NCBI RefSeq assembly: GCF_042650605.1
Contig: NZ_JBHSBN010000004.1
Span: 1 to 64,000 of the forward strand
Length of the DNA: 64,000 nt
Source of the DNA: Micromonospora_J zhanjiangensis
GTDB lineage: Bacteria > Actinomycetota > Actinomycetes > Mycobacteriales > Micromonosporaceae
Reading direction: 5' to 3'
Each line of letters starts with the position of its first letter. Position 1 is the stretch's first letter. A program made the position numbers and the translations under genes. Positions 24,605-32,897 of this stretch are shown here, one piece after another. A model generated the notes under the pieces. The model was not told the origin of the DNA. It was given only the letters and a program-made list of their open reading frames with translations, and ran no database searches.

Positions 24605-24775
24605 ATGCGCAACCAGGACGATGCCGCAGATCGATCCGACGGTGAGCGGATCGAGGCGGCCGAGCGGGAAGCGGCGCGGCAGCGGATTCTTGCGCTAGCC
24701 GAGGCGGACCGGATACCGGTCGAGGAAACCACCCGAGCCGTCCCCGACCGGCGGTGGCGGCGTGGCGGACGATGA
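24605..24775 (+). CDS. 56-residue charged protein overlapping an XRE regulator
   Basis: ATG 24605 has GGAGG five bases upstream. The frame closes at 24775, 14 bases inside the XRE gene that starts at 24762. The peptide is highly charged and helical (GERIEAAEREAARQRILALA) and ends in an Arg-rich tail (RRWRRGGR). No family is recognised. Good ribosome site and overlap argue for a real, translationally coupled small gene that may act with or regulate the XRE protein. A mere leader peptide is the alternative. Confidence 0.55.
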   Translation: MRNQDDAADRSDGERIEAAEREAARQRILALAEADRIPVEETTRAVPDRRWRRGGR

Positions 24776-25955
24776 ACTGCCCATCGGCCGGCGGGTGGCG
24801 CAGTGGCGGACCAGGCGGCAGATGAGCCAGCAGATGCTCGCCGACCGGCTCGGCAGGTCCAAGAGTTGGGTCGACAAGGTCGAACGCGGGGTCCGGCGGC
24901 TGGACAAGTTCTCGATGATCCGGAGCATCGCCGAGGTGCTGCGGGTGGACACCTCGGTGCTGCTGAGTGATCAGGGGGCGGGGACCCGGTCTACCGACGC
25001 TCTCGGGCTGGCCGCGCTGCGGGCCGCGCTCGCCTGCCACCATGTCGGGGAGAGGGAAACACCCGATCCGCTACCGGCCGGCGAACCGGGACGGAGCGTC
25101 GGACACGCCTGGTCGGCCTATCAGCACGCGCACTATCCGCAGTTGGTGCGGATGCTGCCGAACCTGCTCGGCCACCTCCGGCGGACACCGGTCATCGCGG
25201 GATCGACAGCCGGCGCCGGTGTGTTCGTGCAGGCGTACCGGATCACGGCGTCCGTGCTGGTGAAGCTGGGTGAGGCCGATCTCGCCTGGCTGGCCGCCGA
25301 TCGGGCGATGGCTGCGGCCGGCGAGGACCGGCTGCTGGCGGCGGTCGCCGCGATCCCCCTCGGCCAGGCGCTGCGCGCCGCTGACAACGGCCGACTGGCG
25401 ATGGCAGCCACCATCGCCGCCGCGGATCGGATCGCGACGCCGACACCCCACGAGGGACCGCCTGAGGAACTTCCGCTGCTCGGGACGCTGCTGGCCGAGG
25501 CGGCCCTGTCCGCCGCCGCCTGCGGCGACGCGAGCAGCGTCCGGGAACTGTTCGACCAGGCTGCCCGGATCGCGGTACGGGTTGGCGAGCGGGCCGACCG
25601 GCACCGGACCGGATTCGGGCCGGCCTCCGTCGAGGCGGCCCGGACGGCCGCGGCGGTCGAACTGGGCGACGGTCGGGCGGCGGTCCGCCGGCACGAGCGG
25701 CTCGTCACGGGTCGCGCGCTGAACCACCTGCCCGTCGAGCACCGGGCCGCGCACCTGGTCACCGCCGCGCGGGCGTACCTCCTGGTCGGGGACCCGACGC
25801 GGGCCGGTCGCGCGCTGGTCGAGGCCGACCGGACGGCACCGGCCGAAATCCGGTGTCGGCCCGTTGCCCGTACGGTGATCAGGGCCGTGCTGTGCGGCGA
25901 CCCGGCGCCGGCGGGCCTCGCGCACCTGGCCTCGCTGGCCGGCCTTCTTCGCTGA
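24762..25955 (+). CDS. XRE-family regulator with TPR-like domain
   Basis: 397 residues starting at GTG 24762 inside the preceding small gene. The HTH is LPIGRRVAQWRTRRQMSQQM, LADRLGRSKSWVDKVERGVR (about 6-45), followed by VLRVDTSVLLSDQG and helical repeats (about 100-390). An internal TLLAEAALSAAACGDASSVR region shows the TPR-like pattern. It resembles the regulator at 23287 in organisation but not closely in sequence, so the two are relatives rather than a recent duplication. The gene ends 11 bases before the convergent DUF4240-like gene, so their 3' ends almost touch. Confidence 0.8.
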   Translation: MADDELPIGRRVAQWRTRRQMSQQMLADRLGRSKSWVDKVERGVRRLDKFSMIRSIAEVLRVDTSVLLSDQGAGTRSTDALGLAALRAALACHHVGERETPDPLPAGEPGRSVGHAWSAYQHAHYPQLVRMLPNLLGHLRRTPVIAGSTAGAGVFVQAYRITASVLVKLGEADLAWLAADRAMAAAGEDRLLAAVAAIPLGQALRAADNGRLAMAATIAAADRIATPTPHEGPPEELPLLGTLLAEAALSAAACGDASSVRELFDQAARIAVRVGERADRHRTGFGPASVEAARTAAAVELGDGRAAVRRHERLVTGRALNHLPVEHRAAHLVTAARAYLLVGDPTRAGRALVEADRTAPAEIRCRPVARTVIRAVLCGDPAPAGLAHLASLAGLLR

Positions 25956-25965
25956 AGGCCGGCCG

Positions 25966-26556
25966 TCAGTCGATCACGTGGTCGAGGAACAGGTCGGCCA
26001 GCCGGGGCAGCCGCCGTCGCATTTCGTCGTCGTTGTCGAAGTCGAAGTCCTCGCCCATGTCGACATCGCCCGAGTCGGCGTCGGCCACGGCTCCCTCTCT
26101 GGCCCGGAGCGCCTCGTCGAAGGCGTCGTCGTCGCCGCCGGTGAGCCGCTGGTAGGCGTCGCCGGCCGCGTAGTTCACCAGCTCGGCGAAGATCGCCTCG
26201 TCGGCACCGTCGACGGCCGCCTGCCGGACCGCCGGGTGGTCGGCCAGCGAATCGGGGGAGGCGAGGACGCGTTCGTACCAGTCCCGCCCGAGGGCGATCA
26301 CCCCGGCCCGGAAGTCCATGAAGCTGTCGTCCGAGCAGCCCCCGCTGATCAGATAGGCCGCCGCCCACACGTCCCACCGGTAGAGCGCATCCTGCAACCG
26401 GTCGAACCGTTCCTCGAAGTCGAGGATGTCCGTCGGGGAGGTCGCGACCAGGCGCTCCGTCAGGGCCTCGGCGATCGCCTCGCCCCCGTCGTCGGGCCGG
26501 TCGTCGATGCCGGCACGGGCGGACTCGACGAGCGCCCAGAACTCTTCGCTGTTCAT
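25966..26556 (-). CDS. DUF4240-type protein
   Basis: 196 residues from ATG 26554-26556; the ATGs at 26574 and 26601 are alternatives, and none has a clear ribosome site. The opening MNSEEFWALVESARAGIDD and the central LYRWDVWAAAYLISGGCSDD, SFMDFRAGVIALGRDWYERV are the characteristic blocks of DUF4240 proteins, cytoplasmic alpha-helical proteins of unknown role. The C-terminal third is strongly acidic (GDVDMGEDFDFDNDDE). It is convergent with the XRE gene and unlinked to the cellulase downstream. Confidence 0.75.
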   Translation of the reverse strand: MNSEEFWALVESARAGIDDRPDDGGEAIAEALTERLVATSPTDILDFEERFDRLQDALYRWDVWAAAYLISGGCSDDSFMDFRAGVIALGRDWYERVLASPDSLADHPAVRQAAVDGADEAIFAELVNYAAGDAYQRLTGGDDDAFDEALRAREGAVADADSGDVDMGEDFDFDNDDEMRRRLPRLADLFLDHVID

Positions 26557-26635
26557 GGTGCGGAAGTCTGGCATGGACGGGTGACACGGACTGGTCGGCA
26601 ACGGGCCCGGGCCGGGTCACGCCGTCTCGACGCCA

Positions 26636-26698
26636 TGATCGTTAACGTCTCTGACGTCAGACACGCCGCGAGGTGACTGGCTGAGACGTCAACGATCA
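26636..26698. repeat. 63-base element with 16-base inverted repeats
   Basis: TGATCGTTAACGTCTC (26636-26651) and GAGACGTCAACGATCA (26683-26698) are inverted copies with one mismatch, separated by 31 bases. The element sits alone between the DUF4240 gene start and the cellulase terminator. It could be a small mobile (MITE/REP-like) element, a bidirectional terminator or an operator. Only one copy was noticed in the window. Confidence 0.7.
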
Positions 26699-26715
26699 CC
26701 AGATCAGCGGGGCCG

Positions 26716-26749
26716 CCGGGGGTCGCAGCGGTGTCGCCGCGACCCCCGG
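26716..26749 (-). terminator. Hairpin terminator after the CBM2-GH5 gene
   Basis: CCGGGGGTCGC (26716-26726) pairs with GCGACCCCCGG (26739-26749), ending six bases past the cellulase stop on the minus strand. Confidence 0.85.
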
Positions 26750-26754
26750 CCGTC

Positions 26755-28323
26755 CTACGGGTTCTGGGTGAGCAGGTGGGCCTTGAAACCCTGGCCGAAG
26801 GTGGCGGTCGGGTTGCCGGTGTAGTCGGTGATCAGGACGTTGCCCTGACTGCAGCCCCACGGATTCCAGGTCCAGGCCAGGTAGCCGACGCCGTTGCGGT
26901 CGGCCCAGTCCATCACCTGGTCGATGTAGTCGTGGGCGCAGGTGTTCTGGCCGATCTCACCGGCGGTCACCGGGACCTGCTTGGCGACCGCGCCGATCTG
27001 GCTGTCCCAGCAGGACGTGGTCACGCAGGCGTTGAAGTTGTACGTGTGCCAGGAGGCCATCAGGTTGCCGGTCGGGTCGTTCGGCTTGTAGGCCAGCCAC
27101 TGGGTCAGGTCGTTGGTCCAGGTCAGCCCGGCGACCATGATGACGTTCGTGGCGCCGGTGGCGCGGACGGCGTTGACCAGGCTCTGCATGCCGGCCACCT
27201 GGTAGCCGATGCCGGTGCAGGTGCCGCCGTCGCGCAGGCACTTCCAGGCCGCGGCGGCGTCGGTCCAGTTGTTGGCCGCGTCCGGGTAGGGCTCGTTGAA
27301 CAGGTCGAACACGACCGCGTTGTTGCCCTTGAACATGGTGGCCAGCTGGGTCCAGAAGGTCGGCGCGTACTGGGCGTCGGGCATCGGCTTCTGGCAGGTC
27401 GCGTTGACGTCCGTGCAGGCCGACGAGGTGCCGGTGTACGAGCCGTGGTTCCAGTGCATCTCCACGATCGGGTTGATGCCGTTGGCCACCAGCAGGTTCA
27501 CGTAGTCCTTGACGGCCTGCTGGTACGTGGCGCCGCTGGGGGTGCCGACGGTGCCGAGCCAGCAGTCCTCGTTCAGCGGGATCCGTACGGCGTGGATGTT
27601 CCAGGCCTTCATGGCGTCCACGCTGGCCTGGTCGGGGGTCGGGCTGTCCCACATGCCCTTGCCCTGCACGCAGGCGAACTCCGCGCTGGACCGGTTGACG
27701 CCGAGCAGCCGGTAGGTCTTGCCGGCCGCGGTCTGCAGCTTGTTGCCGGAGACGCGCAGCGCGGGCGCGGCCCCGCCCGGCGGGTTGCTCGGTGAAATCG
27801 TCGGCGTCGGGGTGGTGGGGGTCGGCCCGGGGGTGGTCGGCCGTGGGGTCGTGGGGGTCGGGCTCGGGCCGGTGCCGCCGGTGCAGGCCACCCCGTTGAG
27901 GGCGAAGTTGGTGGGCTGCGGGAACGGGCTGGGCGGCGTCGGGCCGGCCGTCGAGCGGGTCCAGTCGCCCTGCAGGCCGACGCTGGTGTTGGTCTGGTTG
28001 GTGCCGATGGCGCCGTTCCAGCCGATGTCGGTGGCGCTGACCGTGGTGGTGCCGGTGTAGGTGGCGTTCCAGCCGCCGGTGCGGGTGTGGCCGGTCGGCA
28101 TGGTGAACGTCAACGTCCAGTGGCTGACCGGGTCGCCGAGGTTGGTGATGGCGATGGTGGTGTTGAAGCTGCCGGACGTCGGCGAGGACTGCCACGCGCT
28201 GGTGTTCGTGTACGTGACGGAACAGCCCGCCGCCGCGCTGGCGGTGGTCGGCAGGACCAGCACCGCCGGTACGCCGATCAGCGCGGTCGCGGCACCGGCG
28301 AGAAGGACGTGTCGCCGTTTCAT
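26755..28323 (-). CDS. Secreted GH5 cellulase with N-terminal CBM2
   Basis: 522 residues from ATG 28321-28323 (AGAGGTGA upstream). The signal peptide is about 1-31 with a basic MKRRH start, possibly Tat-compatible. A CBM2 occupies about 32-148 (CSVTYTNTSAWQSSPTSG, WTLTFTMPTGHTRTGGWNAT), then a Pro/Thr linker (150-182). The GH5 barrel (about 187-515) has the acid/base Glu344 in VVFDLFNEPYP and the nucleophile Glu456 in PVTAGEIGQN, with the aromatic platform YLAWTWNPWG. Modular order is opposite to the first cellulase (5241). It should act on cellulose or mannan outside the cell. It is divergent from the ABC transporter operon at 28644, and both promoters have TTAA-N4-TTAA sites, so co-induction by an imported oligosaccharide is likely. 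Confidence 0.9.
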   Translation of the reverse strand: MKRRHVLLAGAATALIGVPAVLVLPTTASAAAGCSVTYTNTSAWQSSPTSGSFNTTIAITNLGDPVSHWTLTFTMPTGHTRTGGWNATYTGTTTVSATDIGWNGAIGTNQTNTSVGLQGDWTRSTAGPTPPSPFPQPTNFALNGVACTGGTGPSPTPTTPRPTTPGPTPTTPTPTISPSNPPGGAAPALRVSGNKLQTAAGKTYRLLGVNRSSAEFACVQGKGMWDSPTPDQASVDAMKAWNIHAVRIPLNEDCWLGTVGTPSGATYQQAVKDYVNLLVANGINPIVEMHWNHGSYTGTSSACTDVNATCQKPMPDAQYAPTFWTQLATMFKGNNAVVFDLFNEPYPDAANNWTDAAAAWKCLRDGGTCTGIGYQVAGMQSLVNAVRATGATNVIMVAGLTWTNDLTQWLAYKPNDPTGNLMASWHTYNFNACVTTSCWDSQIGAVAKQVPVTAGEIGQNTCAHDYIDQVMDWADRNGVGYLAWTWNPWGCSQGNVLITDYTGNPTATFGQGFKAHLLTQNP

Positions 28324-28451
28324 GGGGTCACCTCTGTTCGAAGGCAGGGTCGGATCGCCGGAGGTCGCTCCGGCTCGGCTCCGCACATCGACGTCCGCCG
28401 ACCCCACGAATGACGGCAGTCGATGCACAGGATTCGCAGGTACGGTCCGAT

Positions 28452-28467
28452 ACTTAACTGCTTAAGT
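28452..28467. promoter_or_regulatory. TTAA-N4-TTAA operator on the cellulase side
   Basis: ACTTAA-CTGC-TTAAGT is a 6+6 inverted repeat 129 bases upstream of the cellulase start at 28323. It shares the TTAA-N4-TTAA pattern with the site at 28577-28588, pointing to one LacI-type protein acting on both divergent transcripts. Confidence 0.65.
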
Positions 28468-28576
28468 CAAGCTCGTGGCCAAGATTTCCGGCCGGTGAAC
28501 CCGATGCTTGACCATGTCGCGCGCTCGGGCTTACCGTCCCACGCAGCAGCCCGGGTGATTCGTCGGCGTCTTTCCC

Positions 28577-28588
28577 TTAAACGCTTAA
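28577..28588. promoter_or_regulatory. TTAA-N4-TTAA operator on the ABC transporter side
   Basis: TTAAACGCTTAA has the central CG expected of LacI-family sites and lies 56 bases before the binding-protein gene at 28644. The LacI gene at the end of this operon (31806) is the obvious candidate regulator. Confidence 0.7.
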
Positions 28589-28643
28589 CGCATCGTGCCC
28601 ACGGGCGATCTCCTCAACGCAGTGTCGACCCCTGGGAGCGGAC

Positions 28644-29951
28644 ATGAGAAGGCGATCGGCGGCCGTACTGGCCGCGACGATGCTGATGGCGATGGCGGGT
28701 TGCTCGGGTCGCGGCGGCACCGGCGGCTCGGCCGAGGCACCGACGGACCCGAACTCGGTAAGCGGTGACATCACCGTCCTGACCCACAAGACCGACCTCG
28801 CCGGCGACGGCACCCTGCAGCGGTACGCGGACGAGTTCAAGAAGACGTACCCCAAGGTGAACGTCAAGTTCGAGCCGATCGTCGACTACGAGGGCGACGT
28901 CAAGATCCGGATGAACAGCGACAACTACGGTGACGTGCTGATGATCCCGGGGGCGATCCCGGTGACCGACTACCCGAAGTTCTTCGCCCCGCTCGGCGAC
29001 TTCGCCGACTTCGACAAGAAGTACCGCTTCGCCGACAAGGGCACGGTCGACGGGAAGGTCTACGGCGTCGCGATCAACGGCAACGCCTCCGGCATCCTCT
29101 ACAACAAGGCGGTGTGGCAGCAGGCCGGGATCACGAAGTGGCCGACCACCACCGACGAGTTCCGGGCCGCCCTGCGCGCCGTCAAGGCGAAGACCTCGGC
29201 CGTGCCGTTCGGCACGATCTACCACGAGGGGTGGCCGCTGACCCAGTGGCAGGCGTACCTCGGCCAGGCCAGCTGCGACACCAAGGCGAACGACAACCTG
29301 GCCACCGACACCGCGCCGTGGGCCGCCGGCAAGGAACTCCGCGGCATCGACACCCTGCTGTACGACGTGGTGCACGACAAGCTGACCGAGCGGGACCCGA
29401 CGACGGCGACCTGGGACGGCGCCAAGACCCAGATCGCCACCGGCAAGACAGCGACGTTGGCGCTGGGCTCCTGGGCGATCTCCCAGATGCAGGACACCGC
29501 GAAGAAGGCCGGCGCCGACCCGGCGAACATCGGCTACCTGCCGTACCCGACGCAGAAGGACGGGCACTTCTGCTCGGTGATCGGCGCGGACTACCTGCAG
29601 GGCGTGAGCATCCACTCGCAGCACAAGGAGGCGGCCCGCGCCTGGCTGGACTGGTTCGTCGACAAGAGCACCTACGCGCAGGACGAGGAACTGCTGCCCA
29701 CCCTGAAGTCCGGCGCGATGCCGCCGCTGCTCAAGGCGTACCAGGACGGCGGGGTCGAGTTCATCCAGCTCAGCCAGGAGAAGAACGCGCAGGTCTCCAA
29801 GATTGACAACGAGTCGGAGGTCGGCCTCAACAAGCCCGACTACCGTCAGCACATCGTGGACCTGGCGCGCGGGGCGGCCGGCGGCGGGCTGGACGCGTAC
29901 TTCGAGCAGCTCAACAAGAAGTGGGCGGCCGGGCTGAAGTCGGCGGGCTGA
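28644..29951 (+). CDS. ABC transporter sugar-binding lipoprotein
   Basis: 435 residues. MRRRSAAVLAATMLMAMAGC is a lipoprotein signal with lipobox ending at Cys20. The mature protein has the extracellular solute-binding family 1 pattern (DITVLTHKTDLAGDGTLQRY, FKKTYPKVNVKFEPIVDYEG, GKVYGVAINGNASGILYNKA, TLALGSWAISQMQDTA). It delivers an oligosaccharide to the two permeases encoded downstream. No ATPase is encoded here, so a shared MsiK-type ATPase is expected elsewhere in the genome, as is usual for actinomycete sugar importers. Location beside a divergent cellulase suggests a cello- or manno-oligosaccharide. Confidence 0.9.
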   Translation: MRRRSAAVLAATMLMAMAGCSGRGGTGGSAEAPTDPNSVSGDITVLTHKTDLAGDGTLQRYADEFKKTYPKVNVKFEPIVDYEGDVKIRMNSDNYGDVLMIPGAIPVTDYPKFFAPLGDFADFDKKYRFADKGTVDGKVYGVAINGNASGILYNKAVWQQAGITKWPTTTDEFRAALRAVKAKTSAVPFGTIYHEGWPLTQWQAYLGQASCDTKANDNLATDTAPWAAGKELRGIDTLLYDVVHDKLTERDPTTATWDGAKTQIATGKTATLALGSWAISQMQDTAKKAGADPANIGYLPYPTQKDGHFCSVIGADYLQGVSIHSQHKEAARAWLDWFVDKSTYAQDEELLPTLKSGAMPPLLKAYQDGGVEFIQLSQEKNAQVSKIDNESEVGLNKPDYRQHIVDLARGAAGGGLDAYFEQLNKKWAAGLKSAG

Positions 29952-29956
29952 CGACC

Positions 29957-30922
29957 ATGACCGACCGATCCGCCGCCGGGACCGCGCTCGCGCGTACCGA
30001 CGAGGCGGCCGTCGCGCCGGTGCCACCGGCGCGGCGGCCGGCGCCGGGGCCGCGCCGCGGCACGATCGCCCGGCTGACGCCGTGGCTGTTCCTCGCGGTG
30101 CCGCTGGCCTTCCTGCTGACCTTCACGTACGTGCCGGTGGCGAACCTGTTCTTCTACAGCCTGACCAAGTGGGACGGGTTCTCCCCGGACCAGCAGTTCG
30201 TCGGCGGCGACAACTACGTTCAGCTGTTCACCCGGCCGGAGCTGTTCCACGTGTTCCTGGTCAGCCTCTACTACCTCGCCTCCGGGGTGGTGCAGATGGC
30301 GCTGGCGCTCTACTTCGCCGTCGTGCTGAGCTTCGACACCCGGTTCCGCAACCTGTTCAAGGGCATCCTGTTCTTCCCGTACCTGATCAACGGGGTGGCC
30401 ATCGGCTTCGTCTTCATGTACTTCTTCCAGCCCGGCGGGACCCTCGACTCCGTGCTGCACCTGTTCGGCGTGGGTGGGCGGCACCTGTGGCTCGGCGACC
30501 CGGACACCATCAACTGGTCGCTCGCCTCGGTGTCGATCTGGCGCTACACCGGCCTGAACTTCGTGCTGTTCCTCGGCGCGATCCAGTCCATCCCGGCCGA
30601 GATCTACGAGGCGGCGCAGCTCGACGGCGCCAACCGCTGGCAGCAGTTCCGGCACCTCATCCTGCCCGGGATCCGGCCGGTGATGAGCCTGAGCATCACG
30701 CTGGTCATCTCCGGCTCGCTGTCGGTGTTCGAGATCCCGTACATCATGACCTCGGGGGCGGGCGGCAGCACCACGTTCGTCATCCAGACCGTGAAGCTGG
30801 CGTTCCAGTTCAACAAGGTGGGCCTGGCCTCGGCCGCCGCGGTGGTGCTGCTGGTCATCACCCTGCTGGTGACCTGGCTGCAGCGGCGCATCGTGCCCGA
30901 CGAAGGAGCTGATCTGGTATGA
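29957..30922 (+). CDS. ABC sugar transporter permease, MalF-type
   Basis: 321 residues from ATG 29957, five bases after the binding-protein stop. A Pro/Arg-rich cytoplasmic start is followed by six membrane segments beginning at TPWLFLAVPLAFLLTFTYVP. The loop EAAQLDGANRWQQFRHLILP is the EAA motif that docks the ATPase. It forms the membrane channel with the next gene product. The coding end overlaps the next start by four bases (ATGA). Confidence 0.9.
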   Translation: MTDRSAAGTALARTDEAAVAPVPPARRPAPGPRRGTIARLTPWLFLAVPLAFLLTFTYVPVANLFFYSLTKWDGFSPDQQFVGGDNYVQLFTRPELFHVFLVSLYYLASGVVQMALALYFAVVLSFDTRFRNLFKGILFFPYLINGVAIGFVFMYFFQPGGTLDSVLHLFGVGGRHLWLGDPDTINWSLASVSIWRYTGLNFVLFLGAIQSIPAEIYEAAQLDGANRWQQFRHLILPGIRPVMSLSITLVISGSLSVFEIPYIMTSGAGGSTTFVIQTVKLAFQFNKVGLASAAAVVLLVITLLVTWLQRRIVPDEGADLV

Positions 30923-31809
30923 CGACGCGGACCTCATCCCCGGCCGGGCCCGGGACGCGGCCCGGTCGCGGCACCGGTCTGCTCGGCGGTGCGCTCACCG
31001 CCGGCAAGTACGTGACCCTCGTGGTCATGTCGGTGGCGACCCTGCTGCCGCTGGTGGTCGTCTTCATGACGTCGTTCAAGACCGAGCGCGAGTCGGCCAA
31101 CGGCGGCCCGCTCGACCCGCCGGACAACCTGTTCAACCTGAGCAACTACCAGCTCGCCTTCACCCAGGGGCACATGCTCACGGCGTTCGCCAACACCACC
31201 GTCATCCTGGTGGTCTCGATCGCCGGCACGGTGGTCATCGGCTCGATGACCGCGTACGCCATCGACCGGTTCCGGTTCCGGTTCCGGCTGCGCCGCCTGG
31301 TGATCGCGGGCTTCCTGGTCGCGGCGCTGGTGCCCGGCGTCACTACCCAGGTGGCCACCTTCCAGATCGTGAACTACCTGGGCATGTTCAACACCCGCTG
31401 GGCGCCGATCGCGCTCTACCTCGGCACCGACATCATCTCGATCATCATCTTCCTGCAGTTCGTCCGGGCGATCCCGGTCTCCCTGGACGAGGCGGCCCGG
31501 CTGGACGGGGCGTCCTCGCTGCGCATCTACCGCTCGGTGATCCTGCCGCTGCTCAAGCCGGCGATCGCGACCGTCGTGATCATCAAGGGGGTGGCTGTCT
31601 ACAACGACTTCTACGTGCCGTTCCTCTACATGCCGGCCCAGGACCTCGGGGTGATCTCCACGTCGCTGTTCCGGTTCAAGGGCCCGTACGGGGCGCACTG
31701 GGAGATCATCTGCGCCGGTGCGGTCCTCGTCATCCTCCCGACGTTGCTGGTCTTCCTGTTCCTGCAACGGTTCATCTACAACGGATTCGCCAGGGGTGCC
31801 ACGAAGTGA
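30919..31809 (+). CDS. ABC sugar transporter permease, MalG-type
   Basis: 296 residues. Six membrane segments start at YVTLVVMSVATLLPLVVVFM. EAARLDGASSLRIYRSVILP is the EAA motif. The N-terminus lies within the ATGA overlap with the upstream permease, and the stop overlaps the GTG start of the LacI gene at 31806. Expression of the three genes is therefore tightly coupled. Confidence 0.9.
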   Translation: MTTRTSSPAGPGTRPGRGTGLLGGALTAGKYVTLVVMSVATLLPLVVVFMTSFKTERESANGGPLDPPDNLFNLSNYQLAFTQGHMLTAFANTTVILVVSIAGTVVIGSMTAYAIDRFRFRFRLRRLVIAGFLVAALVPGVTTQVATFQIVNYLGMFNTRWAPIALYLGTDIISIIIFLQFVRAIPVSLDEAARLDGASSLRIYRSVILPLLKPAIATVVIIKGVAVYNDFYVPFLYMPAQDLGVISTSLFRFKGPYGAHWEIICAGAVLVILPTLLVFLFLQRFIYNGFARGATK

Positions 31810-32831
31810 CCGGTAAGCGGCCGACCATCGCGGAGATCGCGGCGCGGGCGGGAGTCTCGATCGGCGCCGTCTCGTACGCGCTGAACGGCCGGCCGGGGGT
31901 CTCCGCGCGGACCCGCGAACACATTCTGCGGATCGCCAACGAGATCGGCTGGCGACCGAGCGCGGCGGCCCGGTCGTTGTCCGGGTCCCGGGCGCACACC
32001 GTGGGTCTGATCATCGCCCGGCCGGCCGACACCCTCGGCGTCGAGCCGTTCTTCATGCGGTTCATCGCCGGCCTGGAGGGCGAGCTGTCCGAGCGGCGTA
32101 CGGGGCTGCTGCTGCAGGTCGTCGAGGACCACCTGGCCGCGATCGGGGCGGTCCGGCTGTGGTGGGCCGAGCGGCGCATCGACGGGGTGGTGGTGACCGA
32201 CCTGTGGGCGGCCGACGCCCGGATACCGGTGCTCGAACAGTTGCAGATCCCCGCCGTACTGGCCGGTCGGCCCCGGTCCGACACCCGGCTGCCCGCGGTT
32301 TGGGCCGACGACGCGGCGGCCGTGGTGTCCGCGGTCGACTACCTGGTCGCGCTCGGGCACCGCCGGATCGCCCGGGTCGCCGGCCTGCCCGCCCTCGAAC
32401 ACACCACCGTGCGCATCGCCGCCTTCCGCGCGGCGATGCGCGGGCACGGCCTGGGTGAACCCCGGGTGATGGAGACCGACTACAGCTGGGAAGCCGGCAT
32501 GCGGGCCACCCGGGAGCTGCTGTCCCGCCGGGACCGGCCCACCGCGATCACCTTCGACAACGACGTGATGGCCGCCGCGGCGCTCAACGTCGCGCACGAG
32601 ATGGGCGTGGCGGTCCCCGACGACCTGTCCATCGTGGCCGGCGACGACTCGCAGCTGTGTTTCCTGGTACGGCCCGCGCTGACCGCGCTGTCCTGGGACA
32701 TCCCGGCGTTCGGGGTACGGACCGCCCGGGTGCTGCTGGACATGATCGACGGGCGGTCCCCGAGGTCGGCACAGGTCGCCAGCCCGCGCCTGGTGGTCCG
32801 GGCCAGCACCACCGCACCGCCACCGGCCTGA
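31806..32831 (+). CDS. LacI-family regulator of the sugar ABC operon
   Basis: 341 residues from GTG 31806. The N-terminal HTH (KRPTIAEIAARAGVSIGAVS) and hinge region (YALNGRPGVSARTREHILRI) are followed by a periplasmic-binding-protein-like ligand domain (TVGLIIARPADTLGVEPFFM, DYLVALGHRRIARVAGLPAL, AITFDNDVMAAAALNVAHEM). It is the last gene of the transporter operon and probably senses the imported sugar, binding the TTAA-N4-TTAA sites at 28452 and 28577. The partial LacI at 63146 is a close paralogue with nearly the same HTH and TLG(V/L)EPFFM segment. Confidence 0.9.
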   Translation: MTGKRPTIAEIAARAGVSIGAVSYALNGRPGVSARTREHILRIANEIGWRPSAAARSLSGSRAHTVGLIIARPADTLGVEPFFMRFIAGLEGELSERRTGLLLQVVEDHLAAIGAVRLWWAERRIDGVVVTDLWAADARIPVLEQLQIPAVLAGRPRSDTRLPAVWADDAAAVVSAVDYLVALGHRRIARVAGLPALEHTTVRIAAFRAAMRGHGLGEPRVMETDYSWEAGMRATRELLSRRDRPTAITFDNDVMAAAALNVAHEMGVAVPDDLSIVAGDDSQLCFLVRPALTALSWDIPAFGVRTARVLLDMIDGRSPRSAQVASPRLVVRASTTAPPPA

Positions 32832-32897
32832 CGCCGGCCGCGGGGAGGTCGTGGCTCGGCCGGTTCGCGGCACCGGCGCGGGCCGCGTGCCGCGCGG

